Shown piece by piece: positions 35,729 through 42,882 of a DNA stretch of 48,082 nt; the stretch's first letter is position 1, and each line of letters starts with the position of its first letter. The notes beneath the pieces are model-generated. The model saw only the letters and a list, made by a program, of their open reading frames with translations. It was not told where the DNA came from and did not search any database. A program made the position numbers and the translations under genes. Source of the stretch: Candidatus Glomeribacter gigasporarum BEG34 (GTDB lineage Bacteria; Pseudomonadota; Gammaproteobacteria; Burkholderiales; Burkholderiaceae); the NCBI RefSeq assembly GCF_000227585.1, contig NZ_CAFB01000043.1:1-48082 (forward strand). The letters are read 5' to 3'.

Positions 35729-37995
35729 AGAAATTCCACCTCCCAACCCGCCCGAAACTTCTTGTCCTGGGCGCGCTGCTCGCGATGGTCGCGCTGTGCG
35801 CGCTGCTTCTGCTCGCGTTATTGGCTGTTGCCGCGGCCAATACCGAGTTCTTTGACCGCTACTATTCATGGCTGTATGCCGCGAACGCCGCGGTCGCGTT
35901 GATTTTGACGCTCATTGTCGGCGGTCTGGCGGCGGCGCTGATCGTGCGTTTGCGGCAGGGCCGTTTCGGCACGCGGCTGCTGGCGAAGCTGGCGGTGTTT
36001 TTCACGCTTGTCGGCGTATTGCCGGGCAGTCTCATTTATTTGATCTCGCTGCAATTTGTGGCGCGCAGTATCGAGTCGTGGTTCGATGTCAATATCGAGG
36101 CCGCGCTTGAGTCCGGCCTGGAGTTGGGACGCGCCGCGCTGGATGCCGAACTGGCGGAACTGCGCCGCGAGGGGGTACGCATCGCAGCGCGGTTATCGGC
36201 TCTGGGCCGTATCCATTCCGCTGCGCTGGAGCGGTTGCGGGCGCGAAGCGGCGCGCAGCAGGCGATGGTGGTGTCGCAAACGGGCCGCGTGCTTGCGCGC
36301 GCGCCGGCGCTGGATGCTGACCATCTAGGGCAGGAGATTCCCACGCGCGCGATGCTGCAGATCAGCGCGCGCGCGGGCGGCGATGCCATCGTTGAAGATA
36401 TGGGAAAAAACGCGCGCACGCAGAACGCGCTGCGCTTGCGCGTGCTGATTCCGTTTCCGGCGCATGGCGAGAAATTTCTGCAGCTCATGCGCACCGTACC
36501 GGCTCCGCTCGCACGCAACATGCAAGAGGCGCAACGCGCCTGGCGCGACTATCAAATCAAGAAGCTGGGACGGACCGGCCTGCGCAAAATGTATATCGGC
36601 ACTTTGACGCTCGCGCTCTTCTTCGCAAGTTTTCTGGCGATGATATTGGCGCTTGTGTTGGGGAATCAGCTCACGCGCCCCCTTTTCCTGCTGGCGCAGG
36701 GCACGCGGGAAGTGGCGCGCGGCGATTACACGCCGAAGCGCGAAATCAGAAGCAAGGATGAACTGGGTTTCCTGACCCAGTCGTTTAATGCGATGACCCG
36801 GCAATTGTCTGATGCGCGCGCGGCGGTTGAACGGAACCGGAACGCGCTAGAACAGGCGAAAGCATACCTTGAGAGCGTATTGGCGAATCTGAGCGCGGGC
36901 GTATTTGTGTTCGACCGTCAATTTCGTCTGAACATCGCCAATGCGGGCGCGCAGCGTATTTTGCGCCAGTCCTTTCAGCCGCAGCTGAGCCGGCTGCTCG
37001 ACGAAATCACCGGTTTAAATGCGTTTGGCGCGTTGGTGCGTAAAGCCTTTGCCGAGCGCGCAGCGGCGGACGCGGACGCATTCGCCGATCCAGATCATTG
37101 GCAGCATCAGCTTGAAGTCCGGGTTGCGGGCGAAACAGAGCCGCTGACATTATTAGTGCGCGGCGCGCGCCTGTTGCGCGCGCCAAGCGGCGCGGCAAGG
37201 CATTCCCTCACATCCGGCTATGTAGTGGTATTCGACGATATTTCAGATGTCATTTCAGCGCAGCGTTCAATCGCCTGGGGCGAAGTTGCGCGCCGGCTCG
37301 CGCACGAAATCAAGAATCCGCTGACGCCGATTCAACTGTCCGCCGAGCGGTTGCAAATGAAGCTGATGCATAAACTGGATGCGAACGATGCCGCGATGCT
37401 AAAGCGCTGCGCAACAACGATCATCCGTCAGGTCGCGGCGATGAAACGGATGGTCGACGATTTTCGCGAATATGCGCGCATGCCGACGCCCGCGCTGCAA
37501 AATCTGCAATTGAACGATCTGGTGACCGAAGTGCTGACGCTCTATGGCGCGGGCGAGGGCAAGAGCGAGATTCATTTTGATCTGAAGCCGCTGCCGGTCA
37601 TGCGCGGCGATCCAAACCAACTGCGGCAGGTGATTCATAATTTATTGCAGAATGCGCAGGATGCAGTCGCACAGCGGCCCCGGAAATGGGTGTTGATCGA
37701 GACTCAAACGGTGAGGCTGGAACCGTCAGACGCCGAGACGAATCAGTCGGGACACGTTCCTCAGGCCGTGCGCCTGAGCATTTCCGACAACGGCCCAGGT
37801 TTTCCGGCGCATCTGCTTGCGCGCGCTTTTGAGCCTTATGTCACGAGCAAGTCCAAAGGCACCGGCCTGGGACTGGCCACCGTCAAGAAAATTGTGGATG
37901 AACACGGCGCACGCATTGAAATCCGCAATGATGTGCGGGACGATGGGACGGTCAGCGGTGCGCAGATTTCTATTTTGTTTTTTCTAGTTAGCTGA
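35725..37995 (+). CDS. ntrY: Sensor histidine kinase NtrY
   Basis: This is a 756-residue membrane kinase: N-terminal helices (about residues 10-100), a large periplasmic or sensor loop, another helix around 300, a HAMP linker (LTRPLFLLAQGTREVARGDYT), a PAS-like domain, HisKA with the phospho-His in RLAHEIKNPLTPIQLSAERL (H527), and a HATPase domain (NLLQNAQDA; ISDNGPGFP; TGLGLATVKKI). This is the NtrY architecture. The start is TTG at 35725, overlapping the DUF4390 stop (TTGA). It precedes an NtrX-like regulator after 25 nt. The input is unknown; NtrY/NtrX relatives respond to nitrogen or redox. Confidence 0.93.
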   Translation: MKKFHLPTRPKLLVLGALLAMVALCALLLLALLAVAAANTEFFDRYYSWLYAANAAVALILTLIVGGLAAALIVRLRQGRFGTRLLAKLAVFFTLVGVLPGSLIYLISLQFVARSIESWFDVNIEAALESGLELGRAALDAELAELRREGVRIAARLSALGRIHSAALERLRARSGAQQAMVVSQTGRVLARAPALDADHLGQEIPTRAMLQISARAGGDAIVEDMGKNARTQNALRLRVLIPFPAHGEKFLQLMRTVPAPLARNMQEAQRAWRDYQIKKLGRTGLRKMYIGTLTLALFFASFLAMILALVLGNQLTRPLFLLAQGTREVARGDYTPKREIRSKDELGFLTQSFNAMTRQLSDARAAVERNRNALEQAKAYLESVLANLSAGVFVFDRQFRLNIANAGAQRILRQSFQPQLSRLLDEITGLNAFGALVRKAFAERAAADADAFADPDHWQHQLEVRVAGETEPLTLLVRGARLLRAPSGAARHSLTSGYVVVFDDISDVISAQRSIAWGEVARRLAHEIKNPLTPIQLSAERLQMKLMHKLDANDAAMLKRCATTIIRQVAAMKRMVDDFREYARMPTPALQNLQLNDLVTEVLTLYGAGEGKSEIHFDLKPLPVMRGDPNQLRQVIHNLLQNAQDAVAQRPRKWVLIETQTVRLEPSDAETNQSGHVPQAVRLSISDNGPGFPAHLLARAFEPYVTSKSKGTGLGLATVKKIVDEHGARIEIRNDVRDDGTVSGAQISILFFLVS

Positions 37996-38020
37996 TGACG
38001 CAGCGCCGCGTATAGGGTAG

Positions 38021-38722
38021 ATGAAGGATATGGCAACCATTCTGGTCGTAGATGATGAAATTGGGATTCGTGAGCTGCTCACGGAAATTCTGCATGATGA
38101 GGGGCATATTGTCGAAATCGCCGCGAACGCGCGCGAGGCGCGCGACTGCCGGTTGCGCGGCGCGCCAGACCTTGTATTGCTCGATATCTGGATGCCGGAT
38201 ACCGATGGCATGACTTTGCTCAAGGAATGGGCATCGCAAGGCCAACTGACGATACCGGTCATTATGATGTCCGGACATGCGACGATTAACACCGCCGTCG
38301 AAGCGACCAAAATCGGCGCGCTGGACTTTCTGGAAAAGCCCATCGCCTTGCAGAAATTATTAAGGGCAATCGAGAAAGGATTGGCGCAGGGCATGCGCAG
38401 GCCGGAAGCGCCGTCCGCTTGCCCAAAGCCGGTATCAGAGGTTCAGCGGCAAGCGCCGTCTTCCGAGGACGCAGCAGAGGCGGATTCTCCAATCGTGCGC
38501 ATGCAGCATATTTCCTTCGATATCCCTCTGCGGGATGCGCGCGACGCCTTTGAGCGCGCCTATTTTGAATATCATCTGGCGCGTCAGAACGGCAGTATGA
38601 CGCGCATTGCAGAAAAAGCCGGTCTCGAACGCACGCATCTATACCGCAAACTCAAGCATTTGCGCGTTGGGATTCATAAAAATAAAAATGACGATAAACC
38701 CGGCCGAAACCGGGCTGAATAA
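38021..38722 (+). CDS. NtrX-like response regulator lacking the AAA+ domain
   Basis: This 233-residue regulator has a receiver domain (acidic D11/D12, phosphoacceptor D55 in LLDIWMPD, K106) and a C-terminal Fis-type HTH (about 175-215, RIAEKAGLERTHLYRKLKHL). The sigma-54-interacting AAA+ domain of canonical NtrX is absent; a short polar linker stands in its place. So it probably does not act as a sigma-54 activator but as a plain DNA-binding switch, phosphorylated by NtrY. The start at 38021 is followed by a second ATG at 38030, which is also possible. The stop abuts a short inverted repeat. Confidence 0.9.
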   Translation: MKDMATILVVDDEIGIRELLTEILHDEGHIVEIAANAREARDCRLRGAPDLVLLDIWMPDTDGMTLLKEWASQGQLTIPVIMMSGHATINTAVEATKIGALDFLEKPIALQKLLRAIEKGLAQGMRRPEAPSACPKPVSEVQRQAPSSEDAAEADSPIVRMQHISFDIPLRDARDAFERAYFEYHLARQNGSMTRIAEKAGLERTHLYRKLKHLRVGIHKNKNDDKPGRNRAE

Positions 38723-38779
38723 GAACCTGTCTAAAAATTGCGGCATGACGCCCGCTCAGTAGATTTATAGACAGGCTCT
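38722..38779. repeat. 58-nt inverted-repeat element between convergent ntrX and cspA
   Basis: AGAACCTGTCTA (38722-38733) and TAGACAGGCTCT (38768-38779) are inverted with one mismatch. The spacer is 34 nt. It lies between two convergent genes, so it might act as a bidirectional terminator, although there is no T-run typical of an intrinsic one. It is probably a small miniature element; a half-site-like AAAAGCCTGTCTGCA occurs near 39082. Confidence 0.6.
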
Positions 38780-38793
38780 AAGGAATCCAGAAA

Positions 38794-39039
38794 CTAAGCC
38801 GTTTCTTCTATTTCGATTTTTAAGGCTTGTTTTCCTTTTGGACTTTCCCCGATTTCAAAACTGACTCTGCTGCCCTCTTTTAGCGTTCTGAAGCCATTGT
38901 CTTGAGAGGCGATTTCCGAGAAATGCACAAATAAATCCTCATGCCCTTCATCCGGTGTAATAAATCCAAACCCCTTGCCATCGCTGAACCATTTAACCTG
39001 TCCGTAACAGCGTTTTTTTTCCTGATCAATCGTTACCAT
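38794..39039 (-). CDS. Cold-shock protein (CspA family)
   Basis: This is an 81-residue single cold-shock domain that binds RNA and single-stranded DNA. RNP1 is KGFGFIT (22-28) and RNP2 LFVHF (36-40). It is about 12 residues longer than CspA at the N-terminus ([11 protein letters not shown]). The start ATG at 39039 has a purine-rich site (GAAGGGAA) upstream. It is preceded by a probable promoter near 39163-39191 and an untranslated leader of about 110 nt containing a 9-bp hairpin, a common arrangement for cold-shock genes. Confidence 0.93.
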   Translation of the reverse strand: MVTIDQEKKRCYGQVKWFSDGKGFGFITPDEGHEDLFVHFSEIASQDNGFRTLKEGSRVSFEIGESPKGKQALKIEIEETA

Positions 39040-39129
39040 TGCGTGTTCCCTTCATTTCATGACATATCTACAAGCGCATCTAAAAGCCTGTCTGCAAACT
39101 GCACAGAGGTTTATAAACCCGCTCCGCTA

Positions 39130-39151
39130 TTTTCTGTAAATATACAGAAAA
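39130..39151. promoter_or_regulatory. Perfect hairpin in the cspA leader region
   Basis: TTTTCTGTA (39130-39138) and TACAGAAAA (39143-39151) form a 9-bp perfect palindrome with loop AATA, inside the predicted leader of cspA. It may be a temperature-sensitive structure or an operator. It does not match the LexA spacing. Confidence 0.45.
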
Positions 39152-39162
39152 ACGCTGGCCCG

Positions 39163-39191
39163 ATTGTTCGCGCTCTGGATGCGGGTGTCAA
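39163..39191 (-). promoter_or_regulatory. Candidate sigma-70 promoter of cspA
   Basis: On the minus strand TTGACA (39191-39186) is followed after 17 nt by AACAAT (39168-39163), a perfect -35 and a 4-of-6 -10. It lies between tRNA-Val and cspA. Confidence 0.5.
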
Positions 39192-39240
39192 GCTTTTTTG
39201 GGCCTTTTGTGACTTTTGAAGCTGAATGAAAAACAACGGG

Positions 39241-39312
39241 TGGGCGGTGCAGGAATCGAACCTGCGGCTTCCACCGTGTGAAGGTGGCACTCTACCGCTG
39301 AGTTAACCGCCC
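39241..39312 (-). tRNA. tRNA-Val (anticodon CAC)
   Basis: This 72-nt cloverleaf on the minus strand has acceptor stem GGGCGGT/ACCGCCC (39306-39312 and 39242-39248) and D-arm ACTC...GAGT. The anticodon arm is CCACC-TTCACAC-GGTGG with anticodon CAC, and the T-arm is GCAGG-TTCGATT-CCTGC. The discriminator is A (39241). The 3' CCA is not encoded (CCC follows). The 5' end lies one base from repeat copy G, so the promoter must be inside or beyond the repeat, or the tRNA is processed from a dnaQ readthrough transcript. Confidence 0.97.
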
Positions 39313-39313
39313 C

Positions 39314-39478
39314 AGAGCATTTTTCAGCGGCTTGCCCTGTGTCGCTTCGCCGTTCCGTGTGTTCGGGATCGCTGCGGGGTCGCCTCCATCGCGCAGCGAG
39401 GCAGACCTACTCCGCCCGCATCGATCTCCATACTGTCTTCGCGCTTGCTCCTTGTGCAATCTCACTGAAAAATGCTCT
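39314..39478 (-). repeat. 165-nt palindromic element, copy G, between dnaQ and tRNA-Val
   Basis: This is a reverse-oriented copy with one inner module (165 = 102 + 63). The ends AGAGCATTTTTCAG and CTGAAAAATGCTCT are perfect. It starts one base upstream of tRNA-Val (in tRNA direction) and ends 9 nt beyond the dnaQ stop. The flanks are CCC and A. Confidence 0.92.
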
Positions 39479-39487
39479 ACAGGGTAA

Positions 39488-40195
39488 TTATAACGATGAG
39501 CGCCATGCGCATGGCGCTTTTAAAGTCCGCTCAAGCTCATCCAGCATTGCGCGATGCGCTGCAACTTCATCAGGCGAAGCTTTGCGCACGGGCAGCGCCC
39601 CGGCATCCAGCGCCGCCGGAACAGGCAGGCTTTTGCCAGGCGCGGACGGTTCGGAGAGCTCGATCCCCAGGCTTTCCTGGCCGCGCGTCATCGCCAGATA
39701 GACATGCGCAAGCAGCCGGGTGTCCAGCAAAGCGCCGTGCAAGGTTCGATGGGTATTATCCACTCCAAAACGCTCGCAAAGCGCATCAAGAGAATTCCGT
39801 TTACCGGGAAAAAGCGTTCTCGCCAGCGCTAAAGTATCGATAATCTCGACGCCGCAATGTTCCTGGAAGGGCGGCAAACCGAGCAAAGCCAGTTCCGCGT
39901 CCAGAAAGGCCAGATCGAATGGAGCATTGTGAATAATGATTTGCGCGCCTTGCATAAACGCGCACAACTCGAACGCAATCTGTGCAAACTTGGGTTTATC
40001 GCGCAGAAATTCGGTCGTTAAGCCATGTACGGCGAGCGCTTCTTTGGCGCTTTCACGCTCTGGATTGAGATAAAAATGGCGGGTCTGACCGCTCAGTTGG
40101 CGATTGATCAATTCAACGCAGCCGATTTCGACAATACGGTCGCCAGACTGAGCGTTTAAGCCCGTGGTTTCAGTATCGAGAGTGAGTTGACGCAT
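39488..40195 (-). CDS. dnaQ: DNA polymerase III epsilon subunit (3'-5' proofreading exonuclease)
   Basis: This DEDDh exonuclease of 235 residues proofreads replication. ExoI is LTLDTETTGLN (D7, E9), ExoII is IIIHNAPFDLAFLD and ExoIII is HGALLDTRLLAHVY. The C-terminal tail that binds the alpha subunit is present but diverged. ATG at 40195. The stop is 9 nt from repeat copy G and the tRNA-Val beyond it; the dnaQ/tRNA-Val pair is syntenic with Burkholderia. The 5' end overlaps a possible promoter for the divergent orphan gene. Confidence 0.95.
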   Translation of the reverse strand: MRQLTLDTETTGLNAQSGDRIVEIGCVELINRQLSGQTRHFYLNPERESAKEALAVHGLTTEFLRDKPKFAQIAFELCAFMQGAQIIIHNAPFDLAFLDAELALLGLPPFQEHCGVEIIDTLALARTLFPGKRNSLDALCERFGVDNTHRTLHGALLDTRLLAHVYLAMTRGQESLGIELSEPSAPGKSLPVPAALDAGALPVRKASPDEVAAHRAMLDELERTLKAPCAWRSSL

Positions 40196-40215
40196 GGATA
40201 GGCGAAATATTATAG
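40187..40215 (+). promoter_or_regulatory. Candidate promoter of the orphan gene at 40257
   Basis: TTGACG (40187-40192) and TTATAG (40210-40215) are 17 nt apart; TATTAT (40208-40213) is an alternative -10 at 15 nt. It overlaps the dnaQ start region. Confidence 0.5.
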
Positions 40216-40217
40216 TG

Positions 40218-40240
40218 AAGAGCTATATTTTCTAGCTCTT
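40218..40240 (+). promoter_or_regulatory. Palindrome/hairpin in the leader of the orphan gene
   Basis: AAGAGCTA (40218-40225) and TAGCTCTT (40233-40240) form an 8-bp perfect inverted repeat around a 7-nt loop. It lies immediately before the ribosome-binding site, so it could be an operator or a translation-control hairpin. Confidence 0.5.
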
Positions 40241-40256
40241 TATAAAGGAGAGGAAT

Positions 40257-41318
40257 ATGTGGAACAGTAGTAGTTATGGAGGCGTAGACCTTTCATTGTA
40301 TAACGCCGTTAGTGAAGAAGAACTCAAACAGCAGAATTTTCTAAAATCCGCGGATATCAAGGAGTTAAAAGAGGCCTGTAAACAGAATTCTGATTTAAAA
40401 ATCGATATTTTTAAAAGTGCAGCGATCTGTGAAAAATTTACGCCGAACCAATTGGTCGAACTTGTGACCGTAGAAGGGTTCATGCCTGGCTCTGATGACA
40501 AGTCTACAAAGGCCGCGAAACTTCTTTTGCAGAACCCGCACTTCCTCCAGCAGACCCTAGCGCCGCAAATGCCCGAGTCTGAATCAAACCCGGCCGCCAA
40601 TTTACTCACGCTGGCCTCTATTGACCCGGCCATAGAAAAACAGATCATACAAGATGCGCGACTGATCGGAAAACTGGGCGCTGATCATTTAAACAGAATC
40701 ATGATTTCCAGCGCTGAGAATGCGCGAATTGTATTTGATAATCATGGTTTATCAGACGAAATAGCAGAACGTCTGCAACCTGAAACCCTATTCAGGCTGG
40801 CTTTAAATAAAGAAAATATTGAAATTGCCCAAAGAATCCTGGAACATCCTATTCTTTGTAAAATACTGATAGAAAATAAAAATGAGACTGCACAGAAAGA
40901 ATGCTATATCAGACTGGTTAAGGCGCATCATTTATATGAATACAACAAGCTCATACCTGAGTGTTTGATGCAATTCAATAGTGAAATTGTAAGAGTCGCT
41001 CAAAGTGATGGCCGATCCACAGAAATACGCGATGCGCTCCTCGCTTTTCAAAGCGAGCAACAGAATAACCAGCATCCGGAACTGCTCGATATCGTGACGG
41101 AATGTGCATGGGCGCTCGAAATACAAACGAATCAGGATGTCCGTGACAAATTCAACGCATTCATCAGTTGTTGCAGATCGCATGGCGAAGAGGACATAGT
41201 GAATATTCTCGATGAGATTAAAGCTGCCCAACAAATATTTTTGAGCCGAGAAGGCGTATTGCTGGCGATTCAGGAAAAAAGGCAATCTAGTCAAATACAG
41301 AAGGCGAGTATCGTCTAG
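40257..41318 (+). CDS. AT-rich orphan protein, helical, candidate effector
   Basis: This 353-residue protein belongs to no family that I recognise. ATG at 40257 has AAGGAG (40245-40250) 6 nt upstream. The sequence is soluble, without signal peptide or membrane helices, and appears mostly alpha-helical with recurring motifs of the type LLLQNPHFLQQ, RILEHPILCKIL; this hints at a helical-repeat protein. It interrupts the rnhA-dnaQ pair that is adjacent in relatives and is much more AT-rich than its neighbours, as for the genes at 3515 and 12079. Its TAG stop (41316-41318) overlaps the first bases of repeat copy H. Confidence 0.7.
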   Translation: MWNSSSYGGVDLSLYNAVSEEELKQQNFLKSADIKELKEACKQNSDLKIDIFKSAAICEKFTPNQLVELVTVEGFMPGSDDKSTKAAKLLLQNPHFLQQTLAPQMPESESNPAANLLTLASIDPAIEKQIIQDARLIGKLGADHLNRIMISSAENARIVFDNHGLSDEIAERLQPETLFRLALNKENIEIAQRILEHPILCKILIENKNETAQKECYIRLVKAHHLYEYNKLIPECLMQFNSEIVRVAQSDGRSTEIRDALLAFQSEQQNNQHPELLDIVTECAWALEIQTNQDVRDKFNAFISCCRSHGEEDIVNILDEIKAAQQIFLSREGVLLAIQEKRQSSQIQKASIV

Positions 41319-41368
41319 AGTATTTTTCAGCGGCTTGCTCCTTGGGCACGCTCACTGAAAAATGCTCT
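41317..41368. repeat. 52-nt truncated palindromic element, copy H
   Basis: AGAGTATTTTTCAG...CTGAAAAATGCTCT with only about 24 nt between the termini (GGCTTGCTCCTTGGGCACGC); it lacks the GAAGACAGTAT core and the inner module. It is a minimal internal-deletion derivative between the orphan gene and rnhA. Confidence 0.85.
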
Positions 41369-41393
41369 ACATGACAATCGTTACTGCTAAAAA

Positions 41394-41876
41394 TCATGCC
41401 CGCTTTGCAGGTAAAGCCACTATACTTTGACGCGCGAGCCGGTCCGCGCGTTCGTTCTCTGGATGGCCGGCGTGCCCTTTGATCCAGTGCCATTCAATTG
41501 GATGCAAAGCAGCCAGCACCGCCAGCCGCTGCCATAAATCCACATTTTTAACGGGCGTTTTCGCAGCCGTCATCCAGTGATTCCGTTGCCAGCGGTGAAT
41601 CCACTCGCTGATCCCTTTCTGCACATATTGCGAATCGGTGTAAATTGCGATTTTTTCGGCGCAAAGCGGAGGTTGAACCGCTTCAAGCGCGGCAATGACG
41701 GCCATCAGTTCCATCCGGTTGTTGGTGGTTGCCGCTTCATGACCGGATAATTCCCGTTCGCGCATCCCCATTTCCGCGTCCAGGGCGTGATAACGCAGTA
41801 CGGCGCCCCAGCCGCCGGGGCCGGGGTTTCCCCGGCAAGCCCCGTCGGTATAGATTTCGATGAGTTTTATATTCAT
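41394..41876 (-). CDS. rnhA: Ribonuclease HI
   Basis: This 160-residue endonuclease cuts the RNA strand of RNA-DNA hybrids. The DEDD residues are D11 ([16 protein letters not shown]), E56 (NNRMEL), D81 (IYTDSQYV) and D145 (ENERADRLA); the [15 protein letters not shown] segment carries the conserved histidine. ATG at 41876; a TTG three codons upstream is also in frame. It lies near dnaQ and the methyltransferase as in Burkholderia, but an orphan gene now separates it from dnaQ. Confidence 0.96.
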   Translation of the reverse strand: MNIKLIEIYTDGACRGNPGPGGWGAVLRYHALDAEMGMRERELSGHEAATTNNRMELMAVIAALEAVQPPLCAEKIAIYTDSQYVQKGISEWIHRWQRNHWMTAAKTPVKNVDLWQRLAVLAALHPIEWHWIKGHAGHPENERADRLARQSIVALPAKRA

Positions 41877-41926
41877 TTGTGGCAAGTCCTAGAAGTCATT
41901 TTATAAATGGCTGCAAGGCTGTGGTG

Positions 41927-42874
41927 CTATGAAATGGCTTCTCTTGAGGTTGGAGAAACGGGCGCAGGTAACAGCGAGGGCGCGTTCAATTGCGCTGGTC
42001 CAATCAAACGCACGCCATGCGCGCGTTTGACCGCCGTGATGATATACACAGCGCCGAAAATGGGCCACCAGCGATGACCAGCGGTTTCCAGAAAGTGGCC
42101 TCGATTCGGCCAGCGTTTCATGCTAGAGCATTTTTCAGCGGCTTGCCCGGTGTCGCTTCTGCGTGTTCGGTATTCGGGATCGCTGCGGGGTCGCCTCCAT
42201 CGCTGTACGATGGAGACCTGCTCCGCCCGCATCGATCCCCATACTGTCTTCGCGCTTGCGCCAGTGGCAATCTCATTGAAAAACGCTCTAAAAGGCGGCC
42301 TGTATATTCCAAAGCGCCCCTGATTCAATTGAAGACCCAGAAGTTTGAGCCAATCTTTGAGTCTTGAGAGCGCGATCAGCGGATGCAACGCGGGCACGAA
42401 TGGATGGCGTATTCTGTATCCGAGCGCATGCCGCGCGCCCCATAAACTGTGCGGATTAAATCCGCTCAGGATGATCTGACCCTCAGGCAGCAGCGCGCGC
42501 GCGGCTTCGCGCAGGAGCTGATGCGGTTCACGGGTGAGCTCAAGCGCATGAGGCAGCGCCAGTAAATCGATGCTTTGCGTTGCAAGGGGAAGCGCTAGAA
42601 AATCGCACTGGAGGGTTGAGTGAAAGCTTGGGTTCAAGGAATCTTCCGGGCATACAGATTCACGTCCGCCTGAAATTGCGCCGAGTGCAAGCGTGCGGCA
42701 TGAGATGCGGTTTTCCCGCAACGCATTCAGCTCAGGCAAGCCCAACTGCACTGCGTGATAGCCGAAAATATTGCCGACCAGGGTATCGAACTGCGCCTGT
42801 TCCCAGCGCAGCACAGTGCGGCCAAGAGGCGAGGCTGCCCAGACGGGCCATTGGATGCTGGATAGAGCAGGCAT
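41927..42874 (-). CDS. SAM-dependent methyltransferase with in-frame repeat
   Basis: This 315-residue protein resembles the class I methyltransferases (type 11) encoded between rnhA and gloB in Burkholderia. The post-I region CDFLALPLATQSIDLLALPHAL and LLPEGQIILSGFNPHSLWG are characteristic; the usual glycine-rich motif I is not obvious. ATG at 42874. Residues about 196-250 are encoded by repeat copy I (RAFFNEIATGASAKTVWG... AAEKCS). Removing it and one TA yields GIYRPPFSMKRWPNRGHFL, a smooth family-like sequence. The substrate is unknown. The gene is divergent from gloB, with 8 nt between starts. Confidence 0.88.
   Translation of the reverse strand: MPALSSIQWPVWAASPLGRTVLRWEQAQFDTLVGNIFGYHAVQLGLPELNALRENRISCRTLALGAISGGRESVCPEDSLNPSFHSTLQCDFLALPLATQSIDLLALPHALELTREPHQLLREAARALLPEGQIILSGFNPHSLWGARHALGYRIRHPFVPALHPLIALSRLKDWLKLLGLQLNQGRFGIYRPPFRAFFNEIATGASAKTVWGSMRAEQVSIVQRWRRPRSDPEYRTRRSDTGQAAEKCSSMKRWPNRGHFLETAGHRWWPIFGAVYIITAVKRAHGVRLIGPAQLNAPSLLPAPVSPTSREAIS
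42125..42289 (-). repeat. 165-nt palindromic element, copy I, inside the methyltransferase gene
   Basis: AGAGCATTTTTCAG...TTGAAAAACGCTCT with one 63-nt module, flanked by T and A (TA target on both sides). The GAAGACAGTAT core is on the coding strand, as in the other intragenic copies. It adds 55 codons in frame; it uses a different frame from copies F and J. Confidence 0.92.
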
Positions 42875-42882
42875 AATACAAG

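Noticed and set aside
36036-36521. Long antisense frames in GC-rich genes such as ntrY and purL
   Set aside because: They are shadows of the codon bias of the real genes, without family features.
38722-38779. Intrinsic terminator
   Set aside because: The stem is long and interrupted, and neither side has a T-run; I list it as a repeat instead.
39130-39151. LexA-type SOS box upstream of cspA
   Set aside because: The palindrome has CTG-N8-CAG spacing, not the CTG-N10-CAG spacing of the E. coli type box, and no SOS gene follows.
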